Assembly (NCBI GenBank): GCA_025200525.1
Contig: CM045761.1
Span: 97,750,182 to 97,814,181 of the forward strand
Direction: 5' to 3'
Length of the DNA stretch: 64,000 bases
Source of the DNA: Camellia lanceoleosa
Lineage: Eukaryota; Streptophyta; Magnoliopsida; Ericales; Theaceae
The notes below the pieces were generated by a model that saw only the letters and a list, made by a program, of their open reading frames with translations, made no database searches and was not told the origin of the DNA. How positions within the stretch are numbered: the stretch's first letter is position 1; every line of letters starts with the position of its first letter. Of the stretch, positions 55,197-64,000 are shown in pieces. The translations under genes and the position numbers were made by a program.

Positions 55197-57203
55197 TAGG
55201 AAAAATGGCACATTTCATCACTTTTGAATATGAAATGTCCCATTTTCCTTGTGTTCAAACTAACGTCTGATTTGAACACATGCAATGCAACATAAAGAAT
55301 GCTTTTCTTGCCTCTTTTACTTGCCAATTTTGTTTACACATTTTAATTACTAAATCATCCTTTAATCAATTAAGTCCTTTGGTAAGTGTTCTCTAATGGA
55401 AAGAGAGCTTAAACCAAAGATTGGTTTAGGCATGAAAGAGACCTCATGCTGTTGGTAATGAACCCCAAAAGGGATTAAACCATTAAGCACAAAACCTCAA
55501 GTTCATGGTTTAAACAAGCAAATGGTTTGAACCACTTTCAAAACAAAAATAAAATCAAGAAAGGAGGGAGATTGCAGACATGATTAAGTGCTGGAAATGA
55601 AAGATAAAAGCACTAAAACATGCAATCAACTCAAACCAAAGGTGGTTAAAGCCTTAAAACACTATCCTAGTGAAGGAACTCACACTACAACCATGTCATA
55701 CAAGGCTCAAAAGGGACCAAACAGCCAAAACAGTGGCAAAATAGGTCAGAACATAGTGTACAACATGCTGGACTTGACCCACAAAAAGCTAAAACATTAA
55801 GCTAATACACGGGGCTAACTAGGCATGCAAACAAGACACAAGGATGGGAGGCTAACCCCTCCAATTTTGGACTTCAAAATGAGTTTTATACCACTGAAAA
55901 CCTCTGAAATTTAGTGGTTAAAAGGCCCAAAAAGTTAGTTTGAAAGTGTTGAACAAAGGCACAAAAACCTTACAAACTAAGAAGCAAGAAGGGTGAACTA
56001 CCCCCTAACTAAAAAAGGCTGAAACCACCACTTTTAAGTCACAAAAATAGAAATTTTTACAGTTTAAAACCAGCCCCAGAATAGTTGAAAAAGATGGCAA
56101 AGGAAGTGTGCAAAATAAGAATAAAAGGAGAGTGCTACACCTTTTGGAGCCAAGACACAATTTGGCCAACAATCCAAGCCAAAAACCTTCTCCTAGAGCT
56201 CAAAACAAGTCCCAAGCTACCTCAGCCCAAAGTTGATCAACTTTGGTTAAGGAAGTGTATGCAAAAGTATGGTGTATCTAAGCTATCATGCACAAAATTG
56301 CAAGAGAGAGAGAGAGAGATATATTTTGGTCCCAAATTTTCTTTCAGTCCTAAAATGTTCTAACCTCTAAAGCAAGAAGAGAGGTCCTCATTATATAGAA
56401 AATATGAGTCTTGGGTCGAAAATATCTAAATTAGGACAGATAGAGCATTGTGCAAATAACTGGAGGTAAAGATCTACGAAAAAAACTGATTTTTGACACT
56501 AGTGGCCAACAAACATCATCCATGGCCAGCAAACATCATCCATGGCTAACATGGGGCAGGCAAACTTCACCTATGGCTGGCATGGGGCTGGCAAGCCACA
56601 TTAGTGGCCAAAAACTATTTTTCGGGCCCGACTTCAAATGGGCATATCTCCTTCATCCGGACTCCTTTACTTGTCATTCTTGAGTCTAAATTGAAGCCCC
56701 GGAAGTTTACTTTCCAATGGTGACAACCCTCACATCAAAATTCCAAGTGTACAAAAGGATTGGCCTGATTTAGTGACGGCTGCTCGACTCTCTCTTAGCC
56801 GTTCATGCCGAACTTCTTCCCCAACTAGGTTTCTTCACTCCACCCTTATTTTCTTCAACTCCAAACCTCTAAAAAAGATGTGTAAAAGATTTTTTTAAAG
56901 AGTTCACCTCTCTTTTATTTATTTCCACTTTGTCCTTACTCAGTTTATCGAAAAGCGCAATTTTTAACAAAATGCGACCTTCGGAACATCGTAAAAACAT
57001 TTCAAAAATATTTTGAAAGAAAGGGTTTTAAGTTCTAAAATAGTTTTGGTCAAAAAGGTTTTTAGTCCAAAAATGGGGTGTAAGGTTGGGTTGAAGCTCC
57101 TCTTGCTGAAGAAATCGAACCTTTGCACAACATAGCCTTCATCCGTGAGCAATCAACCTGAGGCCCCCAAGTCTAAAAGGTGATCAAAAATGGGGTGTCT
57201 ACA

Positions 57204-57673
57204 CTAGAGTTCACTATTTCAATCAAACGGTTTCACACAATCCTGCAGTCGGGTGAGCATCTTGTCCTAGTTTTGAATAGTCTCTATGGTTTTTCTATAT
57301 GCAACTAAGCCAAATGGTCAAAATAGGGGTACCTCAGTAAGACTACCTAGTATACCTCTCACGTATAGTAACGAGAAGTGAAAGAAAGATCAAACAGTAC
57401 AGCGGTAACCCAGATCTAAGGGTTGTGTTCCCAATATGACAGAGCCCACGATCGGTCATCCTTTTTACAAGCTTTTAGGTAGCCTCCGACAAATCGTCCA
57501 GGAATAGCAGATGGTAAACACAATGACTTAAGCGCACGCACCAATGTAATGCAGAGAACATATAAGTGTACATAAATTTCACATCATGAATTTCAAGTCA
57601 AGTTCTCTAATCTCTCCAGCAGAGTTGCCAGAAACTGTAGCTTGCTTTTCATGCTCCTTTCAAATACAACTAG
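57204..57673 (-). mobile_element. Element D remnant: Tat leader, PBS and LTR stub
   Basis: Minus-strand leader sequence homologous to the C leader (for example the block 57226-57300 against 52331-52405). It ends at a PBS (57613-57630, one or two mismatches to the tRNA-Arg site) and the first 38 bp of an LTR end (57636-57673). Element C interrupts it on the left and LTR X1 on the right. The LTR stub matches the LTR end at 4937. Confidence 0.75.
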
Positions 57674-58416
57674 TGTAGGCACCCCATTTTTGACCGACCT
57701 TAAGACTCAGATGTCATCGATTGAGCACGCTGTGATTGTGCATGTTTGTGCTTATTTTGAGTTTCTGGAGTTTTTTGGCTGAGAGCCTTGCCTCCGGGCC
57801 TCTGAACTCTTTGTGCTTTGGCTTGGTTTGTGGACCAAGCCTTGTTTTCCTTCCCTGGAGGGAGAAGGTGGTCTATGGACCACTTTTTTGTGGTCGTAGA
57901 CCACTTTTCTCATTTGGAGACCAGTTTTCAATTTTTGGAGCCTTCGGTCGTGCGCCTTGTCTTGGGACTGCTTAACGTTCTCTGTTTGGCATGGTTTTTG
58001 AACCACACCTTGTTGCCTCTGCCTAGAGGGACACTGTGGTCTGGGAGACCACTTTTCATGCCCGTAGACTAGTTTTCGAGGCTCCCGGCCGTGCGCCTTG
58101 CCTCCCGGACTTTCGTCTTGCATCCTTTTTGGTTTGTTTCTGGTACAAACCTTGTTTTCCTTGTTTGGAAGGTGGTACAAGGGTGGGAGACCAGTTCTTT
58201 CCCTTGGAGACCACTTTCCTTCCTGCCAACTAGTTTTTTGGTCGGGCAACTGGTTTTCTTGGTCTTCGGGCCACCTTTTCTAGTCGGCCACCACATCGCC
58301 ACCTTGCTTTCATGCTACATACCATCTCCCCCCCAGGCTGACCACTTTCTTCCCTGGCCAACCACTTCCACTGGTCGGCCGACCAGTGTAAGTAACTGGC
58401 CGACCACTTCAAGTGG
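57674..58416 (+). mobile_element. Tat LTR X1, 5' part
   Basis: Starts TGTAGGCACCCC after ACTAG. It contains three ~150-180 bp tandem repeats (about 57775-58260) in the presumed U3, then a dyad cluster. It is cut at 58416 by LTR X2; the rest is not in the window. Confidence 0.8.
57775..58260 (+). repeat. Three tandem repeats in U3 of LTR X1
   Basis: Each unit runs from GTGCGCCTTG(T/C)CT or its equivalent through TTTGGTTTGT, CCTTGTTTTCCTT and GGAGACCA. The units are imperfect. Such U3 repeats often act as enhancers. Confidence 0.65.
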
Positions 58417-59424
58417 TGTAGACACCCCATTTTTGACCGTCCTCAAGACTTGGACGTCATCGGTTGAACACTCGGTGATCATCCATGTTTGCATTCGTCT
58501 TGAGTTCCCGGTGGCCGTGGCAGCACACCTCGCCTCAGGATCTCTCGACTCGACTGTTTTGTGTCTAGTTTTGCACCAAACACTTGTGTTTTGCCTTTGA
58601 CGGGCAGGGTAGGGCTTGTAGACCATCCCCACCCATCACTGACCCTGGCTTGAGGCCACCGGCCATGTTTTGTTGCCACCGGCCAAATGTTTGGCCGGCT
58701 GGCCTATAGATGGTCGACCGGCTATCGTTTTTTGGTCAATTGCATGTTTGGCCGACTAGCTACTGTGCATCTGCTTTTGCAGATAGTTTTCTACAGTTGG
58801 CATGCACTTTCACCCCCTCCATACACGTGTATGGAGGGATTGCCCTCTTGTTAGCTTCCTTTGGAAGCTTTACAAGACTAAGTTGTCTATAAGAGGGGGT
58901 GTTCTCTTCTGTTTTCAAAGGTTAGACAATTTAGACAGAATTTTCTGAGGGTTTTGAGTTTTAGGGTTAGGGTTCATATGTCCTCCATCTCTATATCTCT
59001 CTCTTTGTTTTGTGAGTGTTTTTGCCTTAGTTTTGCACACAAACACCCACCATCACACCTTTTCTTGGAGCTGAGGCCCTTGAGGGTTGTTTTTGGAGTT
59101 TTGGAGCTGGTTTGAGCTTGAAGAACCAGCTGATCCACCATTGGTGAAGAGGGTCTACAAGGGTAAGAAACTTGTCCCTTTATTCCCCATTTTTGCATTG
59201 CATTTTTGCCTACCTTGCATATGTTTTTGAGCTTTGTGTATAACATATAAAAGTTCTATTTTTTAGTGCCCTAAATAGTTGGTTAAGGTTGCTTTAAGCT
59301 TTGGGGTTGTTTGACCCCTTTTAAGCCTTGAAAGGCTCCATTTTGTGCCATTTTGGTTAAGCTACGGGACCATTGTGTTTGGGCCTCCTCACCACTGAAA
59401 TCTTGAGGGATTTCAGTGATAAGG
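58417..59424 (+). mobile_element. Tat LTR X2, 5' part
   Basis: Starts TGTAGACACCCC inside X1 (preceded by AGTGG). It contains the 24-bp G-box palindrome (58815-58838), TATAAG (58888-58893), a donor-like site (59163) and hairpin 1 (about 59390-59417). X3 is inserted directly beside that hairpin. Confidence 0.85.
58815..58838. promoter_or_regulatory. 24-bp G-box palindrome, LTR X2
   Basis: Identical to 8386-8409, with CACGTG at 58824-58829, 50 bp before the TATA box. Confidence 0.85.
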
Positions 59425-59822
59425 TGTAGACACCTCATTTTTGACCGTCCTCAAGACTTGGACGTCACCGCTTGAACACTCGGTGATTACCCATGTTTGT
59501 GTTTGTTTGGAGTTCCCGGAGTTCTCGGCTACGCACCTTGCCTCAGGATCTCCGAACTCTACTGTTTTGTGTCTGGTTTTGCACCAAACACTTGTGCTTT
59601 GCCTTGGAGGGGCAGGGAATTCCTTCTGAGACATCCCCACACACCACCGGCAGTGGCTAGAAGCCACCGGCTGGTGAGTGTTTCCATCGGCACTATATTG
59701 TGCCGGTCGGCAATATTTTGTGCCGGTCGGCACTCCTTTTGGCAAAATGACCATTTTGCCCTGCCGATCACTTTAGAGCTATTTTTGGAGATATTTTCAG
59801 ACAGCTTTGTACCACTTTCTTC

Positions 59823-59846
59823 CCCTCCATACACGTGTATGGAGGG
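59823..59846. promoter_or_regulatory. 24-bp G-box palindrome, LTR X3
   Basis: Identical to 8386-8409 and 58815-58838; the TATA box follows about 50 bp downstream. Confidence 0.85.
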
Positions 59847-60176
59847 ATGAGCCCCTTGTTTGCTTGGTTGCTAAGCTTACAAGATTGCCTCCTCTATAAG
59901 AGGAGGCCTTGTCTTCTTGGTTTAAGGGTTAGCCATTTGAGAGACTAAAAAACCAGAGCTCACATATCTCTCTCTCTATATTTTCCATCTCTCTCATCCT
60001 TGTGTGTGTGTGTTCTAAGCCTAAAAGGTGTGTTTTACCATACTTTTGCACCATTACACACACCATTACACCTTAGCTTGAGATTAAGAGACTTAGAGGG
60101 TTGTTTGTTGAAGTTTTGGACTGACTTTGATTACTAGAGAGTGGCTGCTCCACCTGTTCTTCAAAGGATCTTCAAG

Positions 60177-60183
60177 GGTGAGC
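60177..60183 (+). other. Candidate 5' splice site of element X3
   Basis: TTCAAGG|GTGAGC, GT at 60178-60179, identical to that of B. The likely partner is the AG at 63891-63892. Confidence 0.6.
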
Positions 60184-60400
60184 TTGTTACTTTAGTTTCC
60201 CCATTCTTGCACTAGCTTTCTACCCCTCTTGCTTCGTGTTTTTGGATTTTTGTTTAACATAAAAAAGACTTGTTTTTCCTTGCTTAAGAACATTCATCAA
60301 GGTTGTTTTGTGGTTTGGGTAGAGTCTCACCCTCTTAGGCCTTGTTTTGCCATTTTGGAGCCTTTTCTTGAGGCCTTGTTTACTTGGTGTTTTTGATCCT

Positions 60401-60434
60401 CTCACCACTGAAAACCTTGGTTTTCAGTGGTGAG
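60401..60434 (+). other. LTR hairpin 1, X3 copy
   Basis: CTCACCACTGAAAACC and GGTTTTCAGTGGTGAG pair perfectly around TT. The stem is kept although the loop differs from B. Confidence 0.8.
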
Positions 60435-62864
60435 GAAGGTATTTTCAAGTCTCATATAGGGGAGGGACACCCCTCTCCCCTTTGTCCCTTGCTTGCCTTT
60501 GTTTTTGGGCTCAAATAATAGCATGTATGCATGGTTGGTTTTGGCTGCATTTCAGAGTATATTTATGGTTCATATGACATGTTATTCCTCTATTTTAGGT
60601 TGGTTTTATGGTCCTTAACATGCCTCTTATGTTTGCTTTGAAATGCTCCCTTATGCCTAGAAATATGCCATTCTTTGAGGCCATGTTTTCTCGCATGTTT
60701 TAGCTTAGTTTCATGGGGATACTAACATCATTTTGCCATGTTTATGGGCTGTGGGCCACTGTTTTTGTCATATTTAGCATGCTTGACATGGTTGTTTTGC
60801 ATGATGGCTTGTAAGCCTTGGGTAGGTGATCCATGTACATGCATTGGATAGTCTATTTAGATGATTTGGGATCATTTGACATGCTATTTCAGACCCTAAT
60901 CCATGCTCATATGTTTGTACTTGTCATCTCTTTCATGCTTTAAAGGTGTGTCCTTTTATGCCTAAGAATAGGCCTTGTGTATGCTCCCGTGATTAATGCA
61001 TTTTGGGGGTGCCATGTGAGGGGATTTGGGTGTCATTTTGCATACTAAAAATCTGTTTTTGGTCGTTAGATTCATGCCATGAGTGGTTGTGTAAGTGGTA
61101 GTAAAATGCTCTTTTTGGTGCCTTAGGTTTAGGCCCATGAACTTGCATGTTTGTGTAGTATTTTGGTCATCATTTAGGGCTTGTTTTGCCACTGTTTTGG
61201 GGTGGTTTGAGGGCTGCCCCATTGAAGTTAAGGCCACCATTGTATGTTCATTATATGCTTGATGCATGCTTGGTTCATCGAGTGTTGTAGTAGGTTGGTC
61301 CCATTGCTTGATTGGCCCATGTTTGCATGCCACTTATACCTTGCATGCTCTAGCATTTTGCATGCCTATTATGATAGTTGCATGACACTTGGTATGCCTT
61401 GCATCTTAGTCCCATTGTTGCATCATTTGAGCTATGTTGCATACATGCATTCCATGGCTTGGCTTGGGGATTGTCAAGCCAAGCATAGGGTTGAGAGGAG
61501 TTCACACTTCAAGTGGTGCAACTTGTCTCAATTCTTGGTCACCAAGACCTTTGACTAACACATGATAAGGCCTTGGATTTCATTTGTTTGTTTGCATGCA
61601 TTACCATTAAAATGCAACCTTGGTTCCTTAGGCCATCATGCATCATGATGCATAATTGATGGCCCAAGAACCAAGAGTCATGCCTCCTTGAGTCCCCAAG
61701 CATGATAGGAGGCATTGGCCATGCTTACATATGCTCAAAATCCATGCCATGCACTGCTGGTTTGCTGCTGCTGTCAAACTGTCCTCTGCAGGAACTTTCT
61801 GCCGACCGGCAGTACAATGTGCCCACCGGCACACTTTTTGTGCCGATAAACTCTACAAGAAGTCGGTGGCCAATTTAAGCAGTCGGTGGTCACTTCCTTC
61901 AGCCGGTGGGGTACTGCAGTTCATGTAGAAGGTATTCTGGGACTTTGGGAATTTTTGGAGAGGCGGCGGTAAAGCGAAGCAACAGATGTCATGACCACGG
62001 GTTTCGAACAAGTCGGATCGAGCATGCATCATTCGCATATCCCGAGGCGGGCGGCTGTGGCTACCTTTCCTTTTTGCATTTATTTGATAAATAATTAGAA
62101 ATTTTGTAATAATTAATTTATTCATTATTCGGACTGTAATATTTATTCGGACCCTCTGTGCGAGGGCGTAATTGTAATAAGTGTGGGTGAGTGGTGTGTA
62201 TGTCTTCCAACCCCCATTTCTTTCTCCCTTTTATTTACCTGCTTATGTTCGTAAATTAGGGCATTTTTTAAATTAGCATACCTTATGCGATGCATGCGTG
62301 CATTCATGCATTTGTTTACATGCATCGGGCTCGGTACATCATACAAACTGCATCGTACTTTCAATTCCAAATTGAATACGTGTTATTTGTAGCATTCCAT
62401 ATGACATGTTTAGGATAGTTGGGCCTGTCTAGATCGCATCCTTGCCTGTGTTGCATTAGCCACTTAACATGAACTAGGACATGCATGTTTGCTAACTAGT
62501 TTATTGTTTTGTCACGGAGTACGATGTAAGTATTTTACGCTTTAGCATACCACATGCGTGTGAATGTTGCCATGACAATATGCTTACCATGCGGCTAAGT
62601 GCTTATGTGAGATAAACTGTTTGAATGCCTGTGGATGGAGGTTGGATTGCTTGAGTTGGAATAACTCATTGAAATCCGTATTTTAGCCTACTTGCGAGTA
62701 GCAATTTCAAATTGTTTTCTAAACAAACGGATATGCAATGTTTGTTTCCAAATTAGGCAATGTAGTCTATACTTGTTTGCTGCGCGCATAACATAGTAAT
62801 TCTAGGTTAATAATTGGAATAAGAGCATGTAATGTTTTGAAAAACGGATATCACGGTTAGTAGA

Positions 62865-62884
62865 GCCCGGTCTTCGGACCGGGC
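62865..62884 (+). other. LTR hairpin 2 with cUUCGg loop, X3 copy
   Basis: GCCCGGTC-TTCG-GACCGGGC, a perfect eight-pair stem on a UUCG loop closed by C-G. Confidence 0.85.
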
Positions 62885-63190
62885 GAAAGGGGGTGCTCAT
62901 AGCTGACCTTCCCCGATCGTACCCAAGCTCCCGAGCCAAGACCACTTTGGTGATGACGGACATGTGGCCTTCGGCACCGAGTCAGGGATTCCTAAATTTC
63001 CCATTTTAAAATATTTAGGTGGCGACTCTGTAATCTGGCAAAGCAGTCCATGTTTGGCATTACTTTTCAAAAAAATCCGTTTTCTTCAAAAACGATTTGC
63101 CAGAGTTAGACTCTTTGGTTCAGATTATGAACCGCGACAAACAAAAAGGGAGTCCGAACTGTAGCATAGAGGCCCCACGGCTATTCATAC

Positions 63191-63892
63191 GCTCTGGCGA
63201 CTTCTTTGAGGAGTTTAGAGAGCTTGACTCGAACTCGTGATATCTGTTTGACTACACTTATGAGTTTCAATGCATTGCATATGTATTGGAGCGCCTAGGT
63301 CATCGTGTTGGCCATCTGCTATTCTGGCGGTTTCTTGGAAGCTTGTCTTGTCAAGGCATGTCGGTAAGGCCGATTCTTGAGCTCTGCCAGTATGGGAACA
63401 CAAACCCCGGTTTTACTGGGGCACCCTTTTTGACCATTCGACCTAGTGCATAGTCGGAATCCATAGTGACCATTCCAAACTAGGACAGGTTGCTTACCCG
63501 ATATAGGTTGTTTGAAACCGCTGCGTGCGTTGTGAAACCCTAGCTCCTGACAAAATAGGACAGGGAAACCCTACCCCAACATAGGGGTGTACTGGCTCTC
63601 ATTTATCTGCTATGTGCTTTTAGAGTGTATCTCTACAAGAACACACATGTCAGTTTGCAAGATTGGGTATCAGGCCTGAGGGCACCAGTAATAGTATTTT
63701 GGGAAATCAGCTATCTGTGGGTACAAGATTCAGACTTGGGGGCGATGATTCGGAAACAGTGATCAGTATTTAAGGAACAGTGTATCGAGTTCAGAGTGTT
63801 ATCTAAACCGTGTGTTGTATATTTATTTTATGCCGTTGTGCTGTCCAATTGTCTGTTTATTTATACGCTTTATTTATCTTTTTACTAGATAG
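63191..63892 (+). other. Element X3 leader with degraded PBS and gag acceptor
   Basis: The PBS at 63195-63212 keeps TGGCGACT but its second half is mutated compared with 16300-16317. The rest is close to the B leader. It ends in TTTTTACTAGATAG directly before the gag frame (AG 63891-63892). Confidence 0.75.
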
Positions 63893-64000
63893 TTGAGCAC
63901 GATTGCTACCGACCCGATAGATATCCCCCAAGCACCCTGGGTTAGAGGCCGTCGACTCCTTCGATCTGACGATCTGATAGACGGACAACCAGTGTACTGC
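63893..64000 (+). CDS. gag: Gag start of element X3, cut by window end
   Basis: The frame matches the first 36 codons of the B gag frame (17008 onward) with very few changes and no stop. There is no ATG in the visible part. The true start is probably the Met matching 17281, outside the window. The element continues beyond 64000. Confidence 0.75.
   Translation, partial: MSTIATDPIDIPQAPWVRGRRLLRSDDLIDGQPVYC

Larger units (their letters stand above)
30021..57203 (-). mobile_element. Tat-lineage element C (minus strand): internal region and 5' LTR
   Basis: Read on the minus strand the order is 5' LTR (57203-52749), PBS, leader, gag, protease, RT, two RNase H domains, integrase, antisense DUF7745-like gene, antisense PMD gene, tandem array and PPT (30021). 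Three later insertions interrupt it: Cassandra (54577), solo LTR E (41347) and a chromovirus solo LTR (33359). Its 3' LTR is the split LTR at 4937-30020, or a recombinant with a neighbour: flanks do not give a matching TSD (CATAG left, CTAGA right) and lengths differ (about 3360 against 3830 bp). Confidence 0.8.
52749..57203 (-). mobile_element. 5' LTR of element C, interrupted by Cassandra
   Basis: Runs, minus sense, from TGTAGACACCCC at 57203 to CCACA at 52749, next to the PBS. Without the Cassandra insertion it is about 3830 bp. The conserved tail (52820-53110) and a TTT-loop form of hairpin 2 near 53085-53105 are recognisable. A (GA)n run is at 56302-56318. A CACTA/GGCC-type cluster occupies 56495-56630. 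It is diverged from all other LTR copies here. Confidence 0.85.
59425..63190 (+). mobile_element. 5' LTR of Tat element X3, about 3766 bp
   Basis: Starts TGTAGACACCTC inside X2 (preceded by TAAGG) and ends near 63190, just before a degraded PBS. From about 59950 on it is very close to the B 5' LTR. It has the G-box palindrome (59823-59846), TATAAG (59895-59900), a donor (60178), hairpin 1 (60401-60434), a dyad cluster (61800-61910) and the best form of hairpin 2 (62865-62884). Confidence 0.88.

Noticed and set aside
57752..58249. 165-residue minus-strand frame in LTR X1
   Set aside because: Low-complexity Lys/Gly/Pro product of three tandem repeats; no homologue in other LTRs.

Overview
The window is plant nuclear DNA made almost entirely of nested LTR retrotransposons. 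The evidence is several Ty3/Gypsy lineages known from plants (Tat-type with a second RNase H, and a chromodomain-type element), a Cassandra TRIM whose LTRs carry 5S rRNA sequence, and a captured plant mobile domain (PMD) gene. I found no ordinary host gene, tRNA or bacterial-type feature. A flowering plant is likely, probably a dicot; I cannot name the species.

Layout. 1-4936 (+) is the decayed 3' end of a chromodomain-type element (RT, RNase H, integrase, chromodomain remnant) and part of its 3' LTR. From 4937 a minus-strand Tat LTR begins. It is split by solo LTR A (7976-12217, TSD CTGGT) and by Tat element B (12350-29821, +, TSD GCAGG), and it ends at 30020. Element C (minus) follows. Its internal region is 30021-52748 and its 5' LTR is 52749-57203. 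C carries solo LTR E (41347-45669), a chromodomain-type solo LTR (33359-36106, TSD AGACC) and a Cassandra element (54577-55196, TSD TAGGA). Right of C lies the leader of another minus Tat element, D (57204-57673). Three plus-strand Tat LTRs are then stacked in one another (57674, 58417, 59425). The last, X3, continues through its leader into the start of gag at the window edge.

How the parts work. B and C carry gag, protease, a G-patch-like segment, RT, RNase H, an archaeal-type second RNase H and integrase. All are broken, and different catalytic motifs are damaged in B and in C. Both elements also carry, antisense between pol and the 3' end, a DUF7745-like gene with a phase-0 intron at the same codon. 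C additionally carries an antisense multi-exon PMD gene.

The long (3.8-4.3 kb) Tat LTRs share a promoter layout: TATA box, an ATG-poor first exon, and a conserved 5' splice site. An ATG-rich stretch follows, and a conserved 3' splice site stands just before gag. Two LTR hairpins with compensatory changes, one capped by a cUUCGg loop, lie inside this putative intron, so they would be present only in unspliced RNA. Some copies also carry a 24-bp G-box palindrome about 50 bp upstream of the TATA box. These regulatory and RNA features, together with the antisense genes, are the most notable content.
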